Positions 41,093 to 50,408 of a stretch of 64,000 nt of DNA are shown here, piece by piece. The position numbers and the translations under genes were made by a program. The stretch is from NCBI RefSeq assembly GCF_000737065.1, contig NZ_AQRC01000004.1, positions 186,001 through 250,000 of the forward strand. The letters run 5' to 3'. Position 1 is the first letter of the stretch, and every line of letters starts with the position of its first letter. Under the pieces are notes generated by a model that worked only from the letters and a program-made list of their open reading frames with translations, was not told the DNA's origin and did not search any database. Source of the DNA: Thioclava atlantica. Its GTDB lineage: Bacteria > Pseudomonadota > Alphaproteobacteria > Rhodobacterales > Rhodobacteraceae.

Positions 41093-44088
41093 CAGTGATC
41101 GCCCCCGTGGTTCTTCTTGTTCTCATGGATCGCGGCAATCTCGGCCTGCGTGGCCTCCTTCGCGGCGCGCGCGGTCTTCCACCAGCGCCGGGGGACCTTG
41201 GCCTCGGGCGGGTAGGGCCCCGCCGCGAGCGGCGCAAGCACCCGCGCCTCGGGTTTCTCGGCGGCGATATGCGGGCCGTTCTCGCCCTCCTGCTCGCCCA
41301 TCGCGGCACGGCGGGCAAGGCGGCTCAACCCGCCCAGCGCCAGCATCACCGACCCGACCACGCCGAGGAACACGCCGAGATCGAAGCCCGCTGCGGTCGC
41401 CAGTTCGAACTTGTCGAGCCCCGGCAGCTTCACATAGCCGAAATCGGAGGTCAGGAAGGGCATGTCGTTGAAGAGAGCCCCTGCCCCGGTGATCCCCGCC
41501 ACCAGCACGCCCGCGGCGATCAGCACGTGGTAATAGACCTTCTGGCGCGCCTGGGTCCAGGCGAAGCCCGAGGCCATGTATTGCGTCACCAGCGCGATCG
41601 CGACCACGAGCCCGGCGATGAAGCCCCCGCCCGGCTGGTTGTGGCCGCGCAGGAAGATGTAAAGCCCCACGACCAGCGCGATCGGCATCATCACCCGCGT
41701 CACGACCAGCAGCATCAGCGGGTGCTTGTCCCCGCCGCGCGCGACGTCGGGCCGCCAGGCGATCAGCTTGCGCGACGAGGCGCCTTGCAGCAGCGCCTCG
41801 GTCAGCGCGAAGATCACCAGCGCGGCGATGCCCAGCACCGTGACCTCGCCATAGGTATCGTAGCCCCGGAAGTCGACGAGGATCACGTTCACCACATTGT
41901 CGCCGCCCGCGAGATTGTAGCTGTTGTCGAGCATGTAACCCGACATCGTCGGGAAGGCGAAATCGCGCGTCAGGAGCGCGTAAATCAGCCCCGTCACCGC
42001 CGCGCCCGCGAACACGGAGAGCGCCACGTCGAAACTGATCTTGAAGCGGCTCGACTCGATCTGCGTGACCTTGGGCAGGAAGTTCAGCGCGAGCAGCATC
42101 AGCACCGTCGTCACCACCTCGACCGAGATCTGCGTCAGCGCGAGATCGGGGGCCGAGAGGTAGATGAAGGAGATCGACACCGTCAGGCCCACGATCCCGA
42201 TCATCACCAGCGCGAGGATACGATTGTGATGGAAGGCCACGATGCACAGCGTCGCCGAAAGCACGAGGATCCAGGCGACGATCGCGGCGCCGTTGACCGG
42301 CGTGAGCTCGCGGGTCGGCGCGCCGATCATCCCGGTCGAGAAGGCATAGAGCCCCGCCCCGACCGAGGCCACGGTGAAGAGCATCAGATACCGCGCCATC
42401 GAGCCGTTATGCAGCCCCTGCGTGACCCAGTCCGAAAGCGCCTGCGCCCGCGCGATCACCCAGTCGAACATCACTTTCGCCTCGGGGCGCGGCATCGCAT
42501 CCCAGATCTTCTGGAAGGGCGCGTGGGCGGCGAGGAAGGCGAGACCTCCCACGACCGCGATGATCGACATGAAGAGCGCGGGCGTCACCCCGTGCCAGAT
42601 CTTGAGCTCGTGCATGTGATAGCCGCCGCCCACCACCGCATTCGTCGCCATCTGCACATAGGGACCGGCGATGACCATCGGGAAAAGCCCGATCGCGACC
42701 ACCAGCACTGCCAGAAAGGCCGGGCTCAGCCACATGCCGAATTTCGGATCATGCGGCGTCTTCGGCAGATCGGTGGAGACCGGGCCGAAGAAGGCGTGGC
42801 TGATGAAGCGGAACGCGTAGGTCGCCGAGAACAGCGCCGCCAGCGTGGCAAGGGCGGGCACCAACCACTCGTTGTGCAGCCAACTCGTATGGAACGCCGC
42901 CTCGAGCATCATCTCCTTCGAGAGGAACCCGTTGAACAGCGGAATGCCCGCCATCGAAAGCGCCGCGATCGTCGCGATCGCGAAGGTGATCGGCATCAGC
43001 TTGCGCAAGCCCGAGACGCGGGTGAGGTCGCGCGTCCCCGCCTCGTGATCGACGATGCCCGCCGACATGAAAAGCGCCGCCTTGAAGGTCGCGTGGTTGA
43101 TGATGTGGAACACCGCAGCCAGCGCGCCCGCCTCGGTCCCGAGCCCCAGCATGAAGGTGATCAGCCCCAGATGCGAGACGGTCGAGAAGGCCAGGAGCGC
43201 CTTCATGTCGTGCTTGAAGATCGCGATCAGCGCCGCGAGCAGCATCGTGATCAAGCCGACCGAGGCGACGATGTAGAACCATTCCGGCGTCCCCGAGAGC
43301 ACGGGCCACATCCGCGCCATCAAGAACAGGCCCGCCTTCACCATCGTCGCCGAATGCAGATAGGCCGAAACGGGCGTGGGCGCGGACATCGCGTGCGGCA
43401 GCCAGAAATGGAACGGGAATTGCGCGGATTTGGTGAAGGCGCCCCCCAGGATCAGCAAAAGCGCGGGCAGATAGAGCGGGCTCGCCTGAATCGCGTCCTT
43501 GTGCTTGAGGATCTCGGAGATGTCGTAGCTGCCCGCGATATGTCCGAGGATCAGCATCCCCGCGATCATCGAAAGCCCGCCCATCCCGGTCACGGTCAGC
43601 GCCATGCGCGCGCCCTGACGGCCTTCGGGCAGGTGCTTCCAGTAGCCGATGAGCAGGAAGGACGACAGAGAGGTCAGCTCCCAGAAGATCAGCAAGAGCA
43701 GGATGTTGTCCGACAGCACGATCCCGACCATCGCGCCCTGGAACAGCAACAGGTAGGTATAGAACTGGCCGACCGGATCCCGGTTCGACAGGTAGTAGCG
43801 CGCATAGAGAATGATCAGGAGCCCGATCCCGAGGATCAGCGTCGCGAACAGCATCCCCAGCCCGTCGATCCAGAAATTCACGTTCAGGCCCAGCCAGGGC
43901 AGCCAGTCGATCCTGGTCTCGACCACGCCGCCAGCCAGCACCGTGGGCAGGTTCAGCAGGAGCCCCAGCAGCGCGAGCCCCGTGATCAGCGCCGATACGG
44001 CGGCGGCATTGTTTCGGCCAGTGCGGATGAGGATTGACGGCAGGGCTGCGCCAAGGAAAGGCAAGGCGGCGATCAGGGCAGGCGACAT
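41092..44088 (-). CDS. mrpA: Fused Mrp antiporter subunit MrpAB
   Basis: The 998-residue protein combines MrpA (ND5-like, with GMLFATLILGIGLLIILYAR, SQFPFHFWLPHAMSAPTPVS-like proton-channel region and FNGFLSKEMMLEAAF) with a C-terminal MrpB domain (about 830-950; LYIFLRGHNQPGGGFIAGLV). No separate mrpB exists, matching the fused alphaproteobacterial (pha-type, group 2) arrangement. The ATG at 44088 with GGAGTGAAA upstream is chosen over an open frame reaching 44142. It leads the six-gene operon. Confidence 0.95.
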   Translation of the reverse strand: MSPALIAALPFLGAALPSILIRTGRNNAAAVSALITGLALLGLLLNLPTVLAGGVVETRIDWLPWLGLNVNFWIDGLGMLFATLILGIGLLIILYARYYLSNRDPVGQFYTYLLLFQGAMVGIVLSDNILLLLIFWELTSLSSFLLIGYWKHLPEGRQGARMALTVTGMGGLSMIAGMLILGHIAGSYDISEILKHKDAIQASPLYLPALLLILGGAFTKSAQFPFHFWLPHAMSAPTPVSAYLHSATMVKAGLFLMARMWPVLSGTPEWFYIVASVGLITMLLAALIAIFKHDMKALLAFSTVSHLGLITFMLGLGTEAGALAAVFHIINHATFKAALFMSAGIVDHEAGTRDLTRVSGLRKLMPITFAIATIAALSMAGIPLFNGFLSKEMMLEAAFHTSWLHNEWLVPALATLAALFSATYAFRFISHAFFGPVSTDLPKTPHDPKFGMWLSPAFLAVLVVAIGLFPMVIAGPYVQMATNAVVGGGYHMHELKIWHGVTPALFMSIIAVVGGLAFLAAHAPFQKIWDAMPRPEAKVMFDWVIARAQALSDWVTQGLHNGSMARYLMLFTVASVGAGLYAFSTGMIGAPTRELTPVNGAAIVAWILVLSATLCIVAFHHNRILALVMIGIVGLTVSISFIYLSAPDLALTQISVEVVTTVLMLLALNFLPKVTQIESSRFKISFDVALSVFAGAAVTGLIYALLTRDFAFPTMSGYMLDNSYNLAGGDNVVNVILVDFRGYDTYGEVTVLGIAALVIFALTEALLQGASSRKLIAWRPDVARGGDKHPLMLLVVTRVMMPIALVVGLYIFLRGHNQPGGGFIAGLVVAIALVTQYMASGFAWTQARQKVYYHVLIAAGVLVAGITGAGALFNDMPFLTSDFGYVKLPGLDKFELATAAGFDLGVFLGVVGSVMLALGGLSRLARRAAMGEQEGENGPHIAAEKPEARVLAPLAAGPYPPEAKVPRRWWKTARAAKEATQAEIAAIHENKKNHGGDH

Positions 44089-44506
44089 TTTCACTCCGGT
44101 CCGTTCTTGGGCGGGCCTTGGGGTGGAAATATGCGCGCGCATGCTCCCCCCCGCGCAAGCTGTTCTCTACCTGAGCAAGGGGACCCTGCCTGTCAAGTTC
44201 CGTGAGGTAGAATAATGGGCAGAATCGGTGTCCTTTCGTCAGGCTCGCGGGTCTCGCGGCGTGCCGCACCGCCATTCGCCGCCCTTCGCAACCGCAGCAT
44301 CCCGCGCCGCCCGGACCCTCGGATCGGCGGGTTTTCGCGCTTTTTTGTGCATGGATGGGCAAGGACATGCGAAATTCGCATAGCTCACCCCTCTCGCCCT
44401 GCCCCACATTGCGAGAAAGCTTGCAAGTTCCGAGACCCTGTGGCTATGCAAGTTCCGATCCGCGCCTATCTTGGGGCACGAAGCGACTGTTATCGCAGGA
44501 AAACAG
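44089..44506. other. 418-base divergent promoter region between mrpA and opgG
   Basis: No gene is supported. It must carry promoters for the leftward mrp operon and the rightward opg operon. CAAGTTCCG occurs three times: TGTCAAGTTCCG near 44191 and the 12-base repeat TGCAAGTTCCGA at 44422-44433 and 44447-44458. Both neighbouring operons serve salt/osmotic adaptation, so a shared regulator is conceivable. Confidence 0.5.
44422..44458. repeat. Direct repeat TGCAAGTTCCGA x2 upstream of opgG
   Basis: Two identical 12-base copies start 25 bases apart, the second ending 48 bases before the opgG ATG. A related copy, TGTCAAGTTCCG, lies near 44191. Tandem spacing suggests an operator for an unknown regulator. 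Confidence 0.5.
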
Positions 44507-46141
44507 ATGCACCAATCCCGACCGTCCTCGTCGTTCCGTCCGAACCGCCGCCAGCTTCTGCGCGCAGGCTCCGCCATGGGGTGCCTCGCTGCAGCCGGGC
44601 TCTGGTCCGGGGCGGGCTTCGCGCAGGAGACCCAGCCCGCAGCAGCCGCGTCGGATGCCGCACCGCAGCAAGCTCCTTTCTCCTTCGACCAGCTGGCCGA
44701 GGAAATGCGCGCCGTCGCCAAGGGCGAGCCGGTTGCGCCCGCGACGAGCGAGGCGAAATTTCTCGACGAACTGACCTACGACACCTATCGGCTGATCCGC
44801 TTCGATCCCGAAAAGTCCCGGTTCGCCGGCATCAAGAACACCCGTTTCGAACTCCAGGCCTTCCATCTCGGCTGGCTCTTCAAGGAGCCGGTGCAGCTTT
44901 TCACGCTCGCCGACGGGCAATCGAGCCCGATGGAGTTCTCGACCGACGATTTCATCTACGAACGCGAGGCGCGCGACATCGTGCCCGCGCATGTCCCCCT
45001 GCCGGGCGTCGCCGGTTTCCGGTTGCACAGCCCGATCAACCGCCCGGACGTCATGGACGAACTGATCGCCTTTCAGGGCGCGTCCTATTTCCGCGCGCTC
45101 GGGCGCGGCTCGGCCTATGGGCTTTCGGCACGCGGCCTCGCGGTGAATACCGGGCTGTCGGTGGCCGAGGAGTTCCCGCGCTTCACGCGGTTCTGGATCG
45201 AGGCCCCGAAACCCGGTGCGAACACCATCACCCTCTACGCGGCGATGAATTCGGCCTCGCTCACCGGCGCCTATCGTTTCGTCGTCACGCCGGGCGAGGC
45301 CACCTCGGTCGACGTCACCGCGCGGCTCTTCATCCGCAACGACATCCAGCAGCTCGGCGTCGCGCCGCTGACCTCGATGTTCCTTTACGGGCCGCGCAAC
45401 CGCGACCAGTTCGACGATTACCGCCCGCGCGTCCATGACAGCGACGGGCTCGCGATCGAGCAGGCCGATGGCGAACGGCTCTGGCGGCCGCTGCACAACC
45501 CGCGCCAGCTTGCCTCCTCCTATTTCGCGGAGAACGCACCCAAGAGCTTCGGCCTATATCAGCGCGACCGCGACTTCGACCATTATCAGGACGCCTCGGC
45601 CCGCTACGAGCGCCGCCCCTCGGTCCGCGTGACCCCGCGCGGCGACTGGGGCAAGGGCACGGTGCGGCTTGTCGAGATCCCCTCGAAGCTCGAGGTCAAC
45701 GACAACATCGTGGCCTTCTGGGTCCCCGAGGCTCCGGCCAAGGCGGGCGATGCGCTGGAATTCGCCTATCGCCTCGAATGGGGCGACCTGCCCCCCGATC
45801 CGACGGCCTCGCGGGCCTATGTCGCGGATACGCGGGCCGGGACCGGCGGCGTATCCGGCGTCGAGAACACCAAAGGCACCCGGAAATTCGTCATTGATTT
45901 CAAGGGTGGAGAGATTTCGCGCCTGCCCAACTCGGCCGTCGACGAGATCGAGGCGATCACCCATGCGACCAAGGGAAAGATCGTCACCCAGACGCTTTCG
46001 AAGGTCGAGCAGGACGGAGTCTGGCGGCTCGTGCTGGATGTTTCCGCCGATGGCGACGCGCCTGTGGAACTCACTGCGCATCTAGCGGGTTTTGGGCGGA
46101 AGCTTTCCGAAACCTGGCTCTATCAGTGGAACAAATCATGA
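44507..46141 (+). CDS. opgG: Periplasmic glucan biosynthesis protein OpgG
   Basis: The 544-residue protein has a Tat-type signal (NRRQLLRAGSAMGCLAAAGL, about 12-31) and the OpgG/OpgD body: FSFDQLAEEMRAVAKGEP, YDTYRLIRFDPEKSRFAG, FLYGPRNRDQFDDYRPRVHD (about 286-305) and DRDFDHYQDASARYERRPSV. OpgG acts in the periplasm on nascent glucan backbones. The ATG at 44507 follows CAGGAAAACAG. The Tat signal is more like E. coli OpgD than OpgG. First gene of opgG-opgI-opgH-opgC. Confidence 0.94.
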   Translation: MHQSRPSSSFRPNRRQLLRAGSAMGCLAAAGLWSGAGFAQETQPAAAASDAAPQQAPFSFDQLAEEMRAVAKGEPVAPATSEAKFLDELTYDTYRLIRFDPEKSRFAGIKNTRFELQAFHLGWLFKEPVQLFTLADGQSSPMEFSTDDFIYEREARDIVPAHVPLPGVAGFRLHSPINRPDVMDELIAFQGASYFRALGRGSAYGLSARGLAVNTGLSVAEEFPRFTRFWIEAPKPGANTITLYAAMNSASLTGAYRFVVTPGEATSVDVTARLFIRNDIQQLGVAPLTSMFLYGPRNRDQFDDYRPRVHDSDGLAIEQADGERLWRPLHNPRQLASSYFAENAPKSFGLYQRDRDFDHYQDASARYERRPSVRVTPRGDWGKGTVRLVEIPSKLEVNDNIVAFWVPEAPAKAGDALEFAYRLEWGDLPPDPTASRAYVADTRAGTGGVSGVENTKGTRKFVIDFKGGEISRLPNSAVDEIEAITHATKGKIVTQTLSKVEQDGVWRLVLDVSADGDAPVELTAHLAGFGRKLSETWLYQWNKS

Positions 46142-46359
46142 TGTCTCACTTCGACCTGCCCGCCGTCCCCGCGATGTCCGAGCAAGTCCGCCCCGCACGC
46201 GCCTCCTCTCCCGAGGCGCTGATCGCGGGTCCCTGCGCGCTGCCTTCCGCTCCGATGGCGATGCCGCGCCAGCAAATCGAACCCGACCTTTCAATGCTCG
46301 GGCGCCTCGTCCGGTTCCTGACCCGCCGTGCGGGCCCGGCGGCGCGCGAAGGCGCCTGA
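46138..46359 (+). CDS. opgI: Small OpgI-like protein between opgG and opgH
   Basis: The 73-residue protein starts in an ATGA overlap with opgG and stops 1 base before opgH. It has a Pro/Ala-rich N-terminus (SHFDLPAVPAMSEQVRPA) and a basic C-terminus (LGRLVRFLTRRAGPAAREGA). In Rhodobacter sphaeroides the operon opgGIHC has a small opgI at exactly this place, and this gene is its positional counterpart. Its FD-x-P start resembles the cytoplasmic N-terminal segment of enterobacterial OpgH, so it may be a detached part of OpgH. Function unproven. Confidence 0.75.
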   Translation: MMSHFDLPAVPAMSEQVRPARASSPEALIAGPCALPSAPMAMPRQQIEPDLSMLGRLVRFLTRRAGPAAREGA

Positions 46360-46360
46360 C

Positions 46361-48172
46361 ATGTCCGCGCTGTCGCGTCCCCGGGGCGCAATGCTGGTCG
46401 CCCTGCGCGCGCTCGCGTTGGGTCTCTCGGCGCTGGCCGGTATCGGGGCTTTCGTGCTGTTTCTCCAGTTCGGCCAGACCGACGGCCTGCAGGTCGTCGA
46501 TATCCTGCGTGCCGTCCTGATCCTAATCTCGACGCTCTGGCTCGCCTGGGGTGCGGCGCAGGCGCTGATCGGTCTGACCTCGCGACCCGAGCCTCCTCGC
46601 CTCGACCCTGAGGCACCGATCCGGGGCCGCACCGCCGTGCTCGTGCCGGTCTATAACGAGGACCCGGTCGCGACGTTCTCGCGCGTGGCCGCGATGGATG
46701 CCTCGCTTGCCGCCACCCGCGACCCGGCCGAGATCCATTTCGCGATCCTGTCCGACAGCCGCAACGAGGAAATCGCCGCACGGGAGACCCGCATTTTCGC
46801 CCATCTGGTCGAGGAGCGGAACGGTGTGGGGCGCTTCTTCTATCGTCGCCGCATCAACAACGTGGGCAAGAAGGCGGGCAATATCGAGGATTTCATCACC
46901 CGTTCGGGCGCGGCGTATGACTATGCGCTGATCCTCGATGCCGACAGCCTGATGGAAGGCGAGACGATCCTGCAGATGATCCGCCGGATCGAGGCCGAGC
47001 CGCGCCTCGGTCTGCTGCAGACGCTACCCAAGGTGATCCGCGCGCGCTCCCGCTTTGCCCGCGCGATGCAATTCTCCGCCTCGTTCTTCTCGCCGGTCTT
47101 CGCACGGGGTCTTGCGATGATGCAGGGCGAAACCGGGCCGTTCTGGGGCCACAACGCCATCGTGCGCACCCGCGCCTTCGCCGAGAGCTGCGGCCTGCCC
47201 GCCCTGCGCGGCGAGCCCCCCTTCGGCGGCCATGTCATGAGCCACGACTATGTCGAAGCGGCGCTCCTGGCCCGCAAGGGCTGGACCGTGCGGCTCGACG
47301 ACGATCTGGGCGGCTCCTTCGAGGAAGGCCCCGAGAACATGGTCGATCACGCCAAGCGCGACCGCCGCTGGTGCCAGGGCAACCTGCAACATGCCCGGAT
47401 CATCGGCGCACCGGGGCTCAAGGGCTGGTCGCGCTTCGTCTTCGCGCAGGGTATCATGGCCTATATCGCGCCGCTCTTCTGGCTTGGCTTCCTCGCCGCC
47501 TCGATCAGCGCGCCGCTTTTCGTGCCGCCGCCGGATTACTTCCCCGAGCCCTACTGGCCCTTCCCCTATTTCCCGCCTTCCGAGGCCTCGAAGGCGATCG
47601 GCCTCGCGATCGGCATCTTCGGCCTCCTTCTGGTGCCGAAACTCCTGATCGCGGCGCGCGCGGCCCTGCAGGGCGAGGCGCGCGGCTTCGGAGGGGCGGC
47701 GATGGGCTTCGCCTCGACGCTGGCCGAGCTCGCCTTCTCCTCGCTCACCGCGCCGGTGCTGCTCGCCTTCGCGACGCGCTCGGTGTTCCAGGTGCTGCTG
47801 GGGCGCGATGGCGGCTGGCCCACGAACAACCGCGGCGACGGCCGGATGAGCGCGAGCGAAGGCTTCGCCGCCTCGTGGTGGATCGTCGCGACCGGACTCT
47901 CCGGTCTCGCCCTGACCTATCTCTTCGCCCCGGGCCTGCTGCTCTGGCTGCTGCCGGTCGGCCTGCCGATGATCGCCGCGCCCTGGCTGATCTCGTGGTC
48001 CTCGCAGCCGTCCCGCTCGGACCTCATGCAGGTTCCGAGCGAGCTCGAGCGCCCCGCCGTCGTGGCGCTTCACGACCAGATCTTCACCCGCTGGGAAAAC
48101 GCCTTCCCCGCCATCGAGCCCCCGCAGCCCGCCCCCCCGGCCGCGATGGGCCGGAGCCCCGCCCATGCCTGA
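46361..48172 (+). CDS. opgH: Glucan glucosyltransferase OpgH
   Basis: The 603-residue membrane protein is a GT2 beta-glucosyltransferase: RTAVLVPVYNEDPVATFSRV (about 90-109), LILDADSLMEGE with the DAD motif, HNAIVRTRAF, and DRRWCQGNLQHARI (the RxxRW-type motif). N-terminal helices and a C-terminal helix bundle form the pore for glucan export. It lacks the long cytoplasmic N-terminal extension of enterobacterial OpgH, possibly supplied by OpgI. Starts 1 base after opgI. Confidence 0.95.
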   Translation: MSALSRPRGAMLVALRALALGLSALAGIGAFVLFLQFGQTDGLQVVDILRAVLILISTLWLAWGAAQALIGLTSRPEPPRLDPEAPIRGRTAVLVPVYNEDPVATFSRVAAMDASLAATRDPAEIHFAILSDSRNEEIAARETRIFAHLVEERNGVGRFFYRRRINNVGKKAGNIEDFITRSGAAYDYALILDADSLMEGETILQMIRRIEAEPRLGLLQTLPKVIRARSRFARAMQFSASFFSPVFARGLAMMQGETGPFWGHNAIVRTRAFAESCGLPALRGEPPFGGHVMSHDYVEAALLARKGWTVRLDDDLGGSFEEGPENMVDHAKRDRRWCQGNLQHARIIGAPGLKGWSRFVFAQGIMAYIAPLFWLGFLAASISAPLFVPPPDYFPEPYWPFPYFPPSEASKAIGLAIGIFGLLLVPKLLIAARAALQGEARGFGGAAMGFASTLAELAFSSLTAPVLLAFATRSVFQVLLGRDGGWPTNNRGDGRMSASEGFAASWWIVATGLSGLALTYLFAPGLLLWLLPVGLPMIAAPWLISWSSQPSRSDLMQVPSELERPAVVALHDQIFTRWENAFPAIEPPQPAPPAAMGRSPAHA

Positions 48173-49412
48173 TACCGCCCCCAAGACCGTTTCTCGCGAC
48201 CTGCGGATCGACCTGTTCCGCGGCCTTGCGCTGATCATGATCTTCGTCGATCATATCCCCGGAAACCTCTACGAGAACTTCACCTCGCGCAATCTCGGGT
48301 TCTCGGACGCGGCAGAGGGCTTCGTCTTCATGTCCGGCCTTGCGGCGGCGCTGGCCTACGGGCCGGGGCTTGCGCGCGGTCTGAACTGGGAGGGCATCTC
48401 GCGGCTCTGGGGCCGGGCCTGGCTGCTCTATCTCGTGCATATCCTGACCGCGGTCTGGGCGATCGCCATCGTCGCGACGGCGGTGCATTACTGGGACGCC
48501 TATGAGCTTCTCACGAAGAACGCCTTCAAGACGCTGCAGAGCGACCCGTTCGGCTTCCTGATCGGGATCGCGACGCTCGGGCATCAGCTCGGTTACGTGA
48601 ACATCCTGCCGATGTATATGGCGCTCCTGATCATGGCACCGGCGCTGATCCGGATCGGCCAGCGCAGTCCCGTGGCGCTGCTCGCCACCGCGCTTGGCCT
48701 TTGGGCGCTGACGGGGCTGATGCGCCTCAACCTGCCGAATTACCCGATGGAGGGCGGCTGGTTCTTCAACCCGCTCGCCTGGCAACTCGTCTTCAGCTTC
48801 GGCATCCTGACCGGGCTCGCGCTGCGCGAGCGCCGCCGCTTCGTCCCGGTCCGCGGCTGGATCACCGCGCTCGCGGCCGGATGGCTGATCCTGAGCTTCA
48901 TCTGGATCCATTCCGACTGGATGATGAAGACCTTCGGCCACGGCACCTGGCAGCTGCGCCAATGGGGCGTGCCCTTCTTCATCGCGGGTTTCGACAAGAC
49001 CTTCGTGTCCGCTCCCCGCCTGCTGCACCTTCTGGCGCTGGCCTACCTGCTGTCGCTTCCGGGCCTCGTTCCGGCCGTCGCCCGTCTGCGCGCGCTCGAG
49101 CCGATCCGGATGCTCGGCCGTCATTCACTGCCGGTCTTCGCGCTCGGCACGGTGCTCGCGATGGCGGGACAGGCGATCAAGGAGGTCCATCCGGGCGGCC
49201 TGATCCAGGACAGCGCGCTCATCGCGTTCGGGCTCGCGGCGCAGTTCCTGCTGGCGTGGTTGCGCGACCGCTTCGGGCCGAAGGCGCTCAACAAGGCGCG
49301 CCGGGTCAAGAGCGATCCGATGCCGGTCACGGTCTTCGGTCCGCCCGCGCCGCTTCTGGCCTCGAACAACCCGCGCCCCGCTCAGCGCTCCGCCCGGCCC
49401 GCGGCCCGTTAG
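48165..49412 (+). CDS. opgC: OPG succinyltransferase-type membrane protein OpgC
   Basis: The 415-residue protein has about ten membrane helices and the OpgC/acyltransferase-3 start DLRIDLFRGLALIMIFVDHI (about 12-31) and SDAAEGFVFMSGLAAALAYG. In R. sphaeroides OpgC succinylates periplasmic glucans. It overlaps opgH by 8 bases and ends the operon. The C-terminal tail (about 385-415) is basic and Pro-rich. Confidence 0.92.
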   Translation: MPDTAPKTVSRDLRIDLFRGLALIMIFVDHIPGNLYENFTSRNLGFSDAAEGFVFMSGLAAALAYGPGLARGLNWEGISRLWGRAWLLYLVHILTAVWAIAIVATAVHYWDAYELLTKNAFKTLQSDPFGFLIGIATLGHQLGYVNILPMYMALLIMAPALIRIGQRSPVALLATALGLWALTGLMRLNLPNYPMEGGWFFNPLAWQLVFSFGILTGLALRERRRFVPVRGWITALAAGWLILSFIWIHSDWMMKTFGHGTWQLRQWGVPFFIAGFDKTFVSAPRLLHLLALAYLLSLPGLVPAVARLRALEPIRMLGRHSLPVFALGTVLAMAGQAIKEVHPGGLIQDSALIAFGLAAQFLLAWLRDRFGPKALNKARRVKSDPMPVTVFGPPAPLLASNNPRPAQRSARPAAR

Positions 49413-50305
49413 GGCGCGACCAGCCCTTCCGAGCGGCGCACCTGCTCGCGGATCGCCTTCACCGCCGCCTGGACCTTCGGGGTGCGGTGAAGGTCCACAT
49501 GGGTGACGAGCCACAGGTTCGTGTCCCAGGTCTCGTAGGGTTTCACGACCTCCTCGAGCGTGGGATCGGCCCGCCCCATCGGCACGGCGAGGAAACCGAG
49601 ACCGAGCCCCGCCTTGATCGCATCGACGAGGGATTCATGCTCGTTGGCGCGGAACACGACCTGCTCGTCGGGCACGTTGTCGCGGATCCAGCGATAGAAG
49701 GGCGCGCGGCTGTCGCGGTTGTCGATCGAGACGAAGCGATGCTGGGTCAGCTCTTCCTTGCTGCGCGGGATGCCGAAGCGCTCGACATAGGCATGGCTCG
49801 CATAGATCGCGTTCTGCATCCGGCCGAGCGGCTGGACCACATTGTCGGGCTCGGTCGGGCGGTTGCCGGCGCGGATCGCGACATGGGCCTCGCCATATTC
49901 GAGGCGGAAGACGCGCTGATCCGTCAGGTAGCGCAGGCGCAGCCCGGGAAAATCGCCCAGAAGCTTCTCCATCGCGGGCAGCACGAGCACCGAGACCGCC
50001 GTCAGAGAGGTCAGGATCAGCTCCCCGGTGACCTCTTCGCCCGCGCCCGCGATCCGGGCGGCGAGCTGGCTGAATTGATCCTCCGTGGCCTGCCCCACCG
50101 AGAGGAGCTGCTGCCCGGCCTCGGTCGGCGTGTAACCGCGCGGATGTCGCTGGAAAAGCTTCGTTCCGAGCTTCTCCTCGAGCGCGTCCACATGCCGGAT
50201 CACCGTCGCATGGTGAACGCCGAGCACCTCCGCCGCGCCCGAAACCGTCCCGATCCGCGCCACGTGGTAAGCGGTGCGGATTTCATCCCAACTGTCAAAA
50301 CCCAT
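49409..50305 (-). CDS. LysR-family transcriptional regulator
   Basis: The 298-residue protein has a LysR helix-turn-helix at the N-terminus (RIGTVSGAAEVLGVHHATVI, about 17-36) and a substrate-binding domain (about 92-290) with GELILTSLTAVSVLVLPAME. It converges on opgC and is divergent from the azoreductase gene by 103 bases. By the usual LysR rule it probably regulates the divergent azoreductase gene, but its inducer is unknown. Confidence 0.92.
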   Translation of the reverse strand: MGFDSWDEIRTAYHVARIGTVSGAAEVLGVHHATVIRHVDALEEKLGTKLFQRHPRGYTPTEAGQQLLSVGQATEDQFSQLAARIAGAGEEVTGELILTSLTAVSVLVLPAMEKLLGDFPGLRLRYLTDQRVFRLEYGEAHVAIRAGNRPTEPDNVVQPLGRMQNAIYASHAYVERFGIPRSKEELTQHRFVSIDNRDSRAPFYRWIRDNVPDEQVVFRANEHESLVDAIKAGLGLGFLAVPMGRADPTLEEVVKPYETWDTNLWLVTHVDLHRTPKVQAAVKAIREQVRRSEGLVAP

Positions 50306-50408
50306 AATGTGCGCCCATGAACATGTTCTGCTCGATCATGCCGGTTGAGTTCCCGAATGCAATGACCATTCTCCCGGCCGAAGTTCAAAATATTCGGAGT
50401 CCTCCCCC

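Noticed and set aside
41074-44037. A 987-codon open frame antisense to mrpA
   Set aside because: Composition is dominated by Arg, His, Glu and Asp repeats, and the opposite strand encodes an unmistakable MrpAB protein.
46361-48172. opgH considered as a frameshifted gene with opgI as its first part
   Set aside because: R. sphaeroides has the same four-gene order opgGIHC, so the separate small gene is more likely genuine than a sequencing error; kept only as an evolutionary hypothesis.
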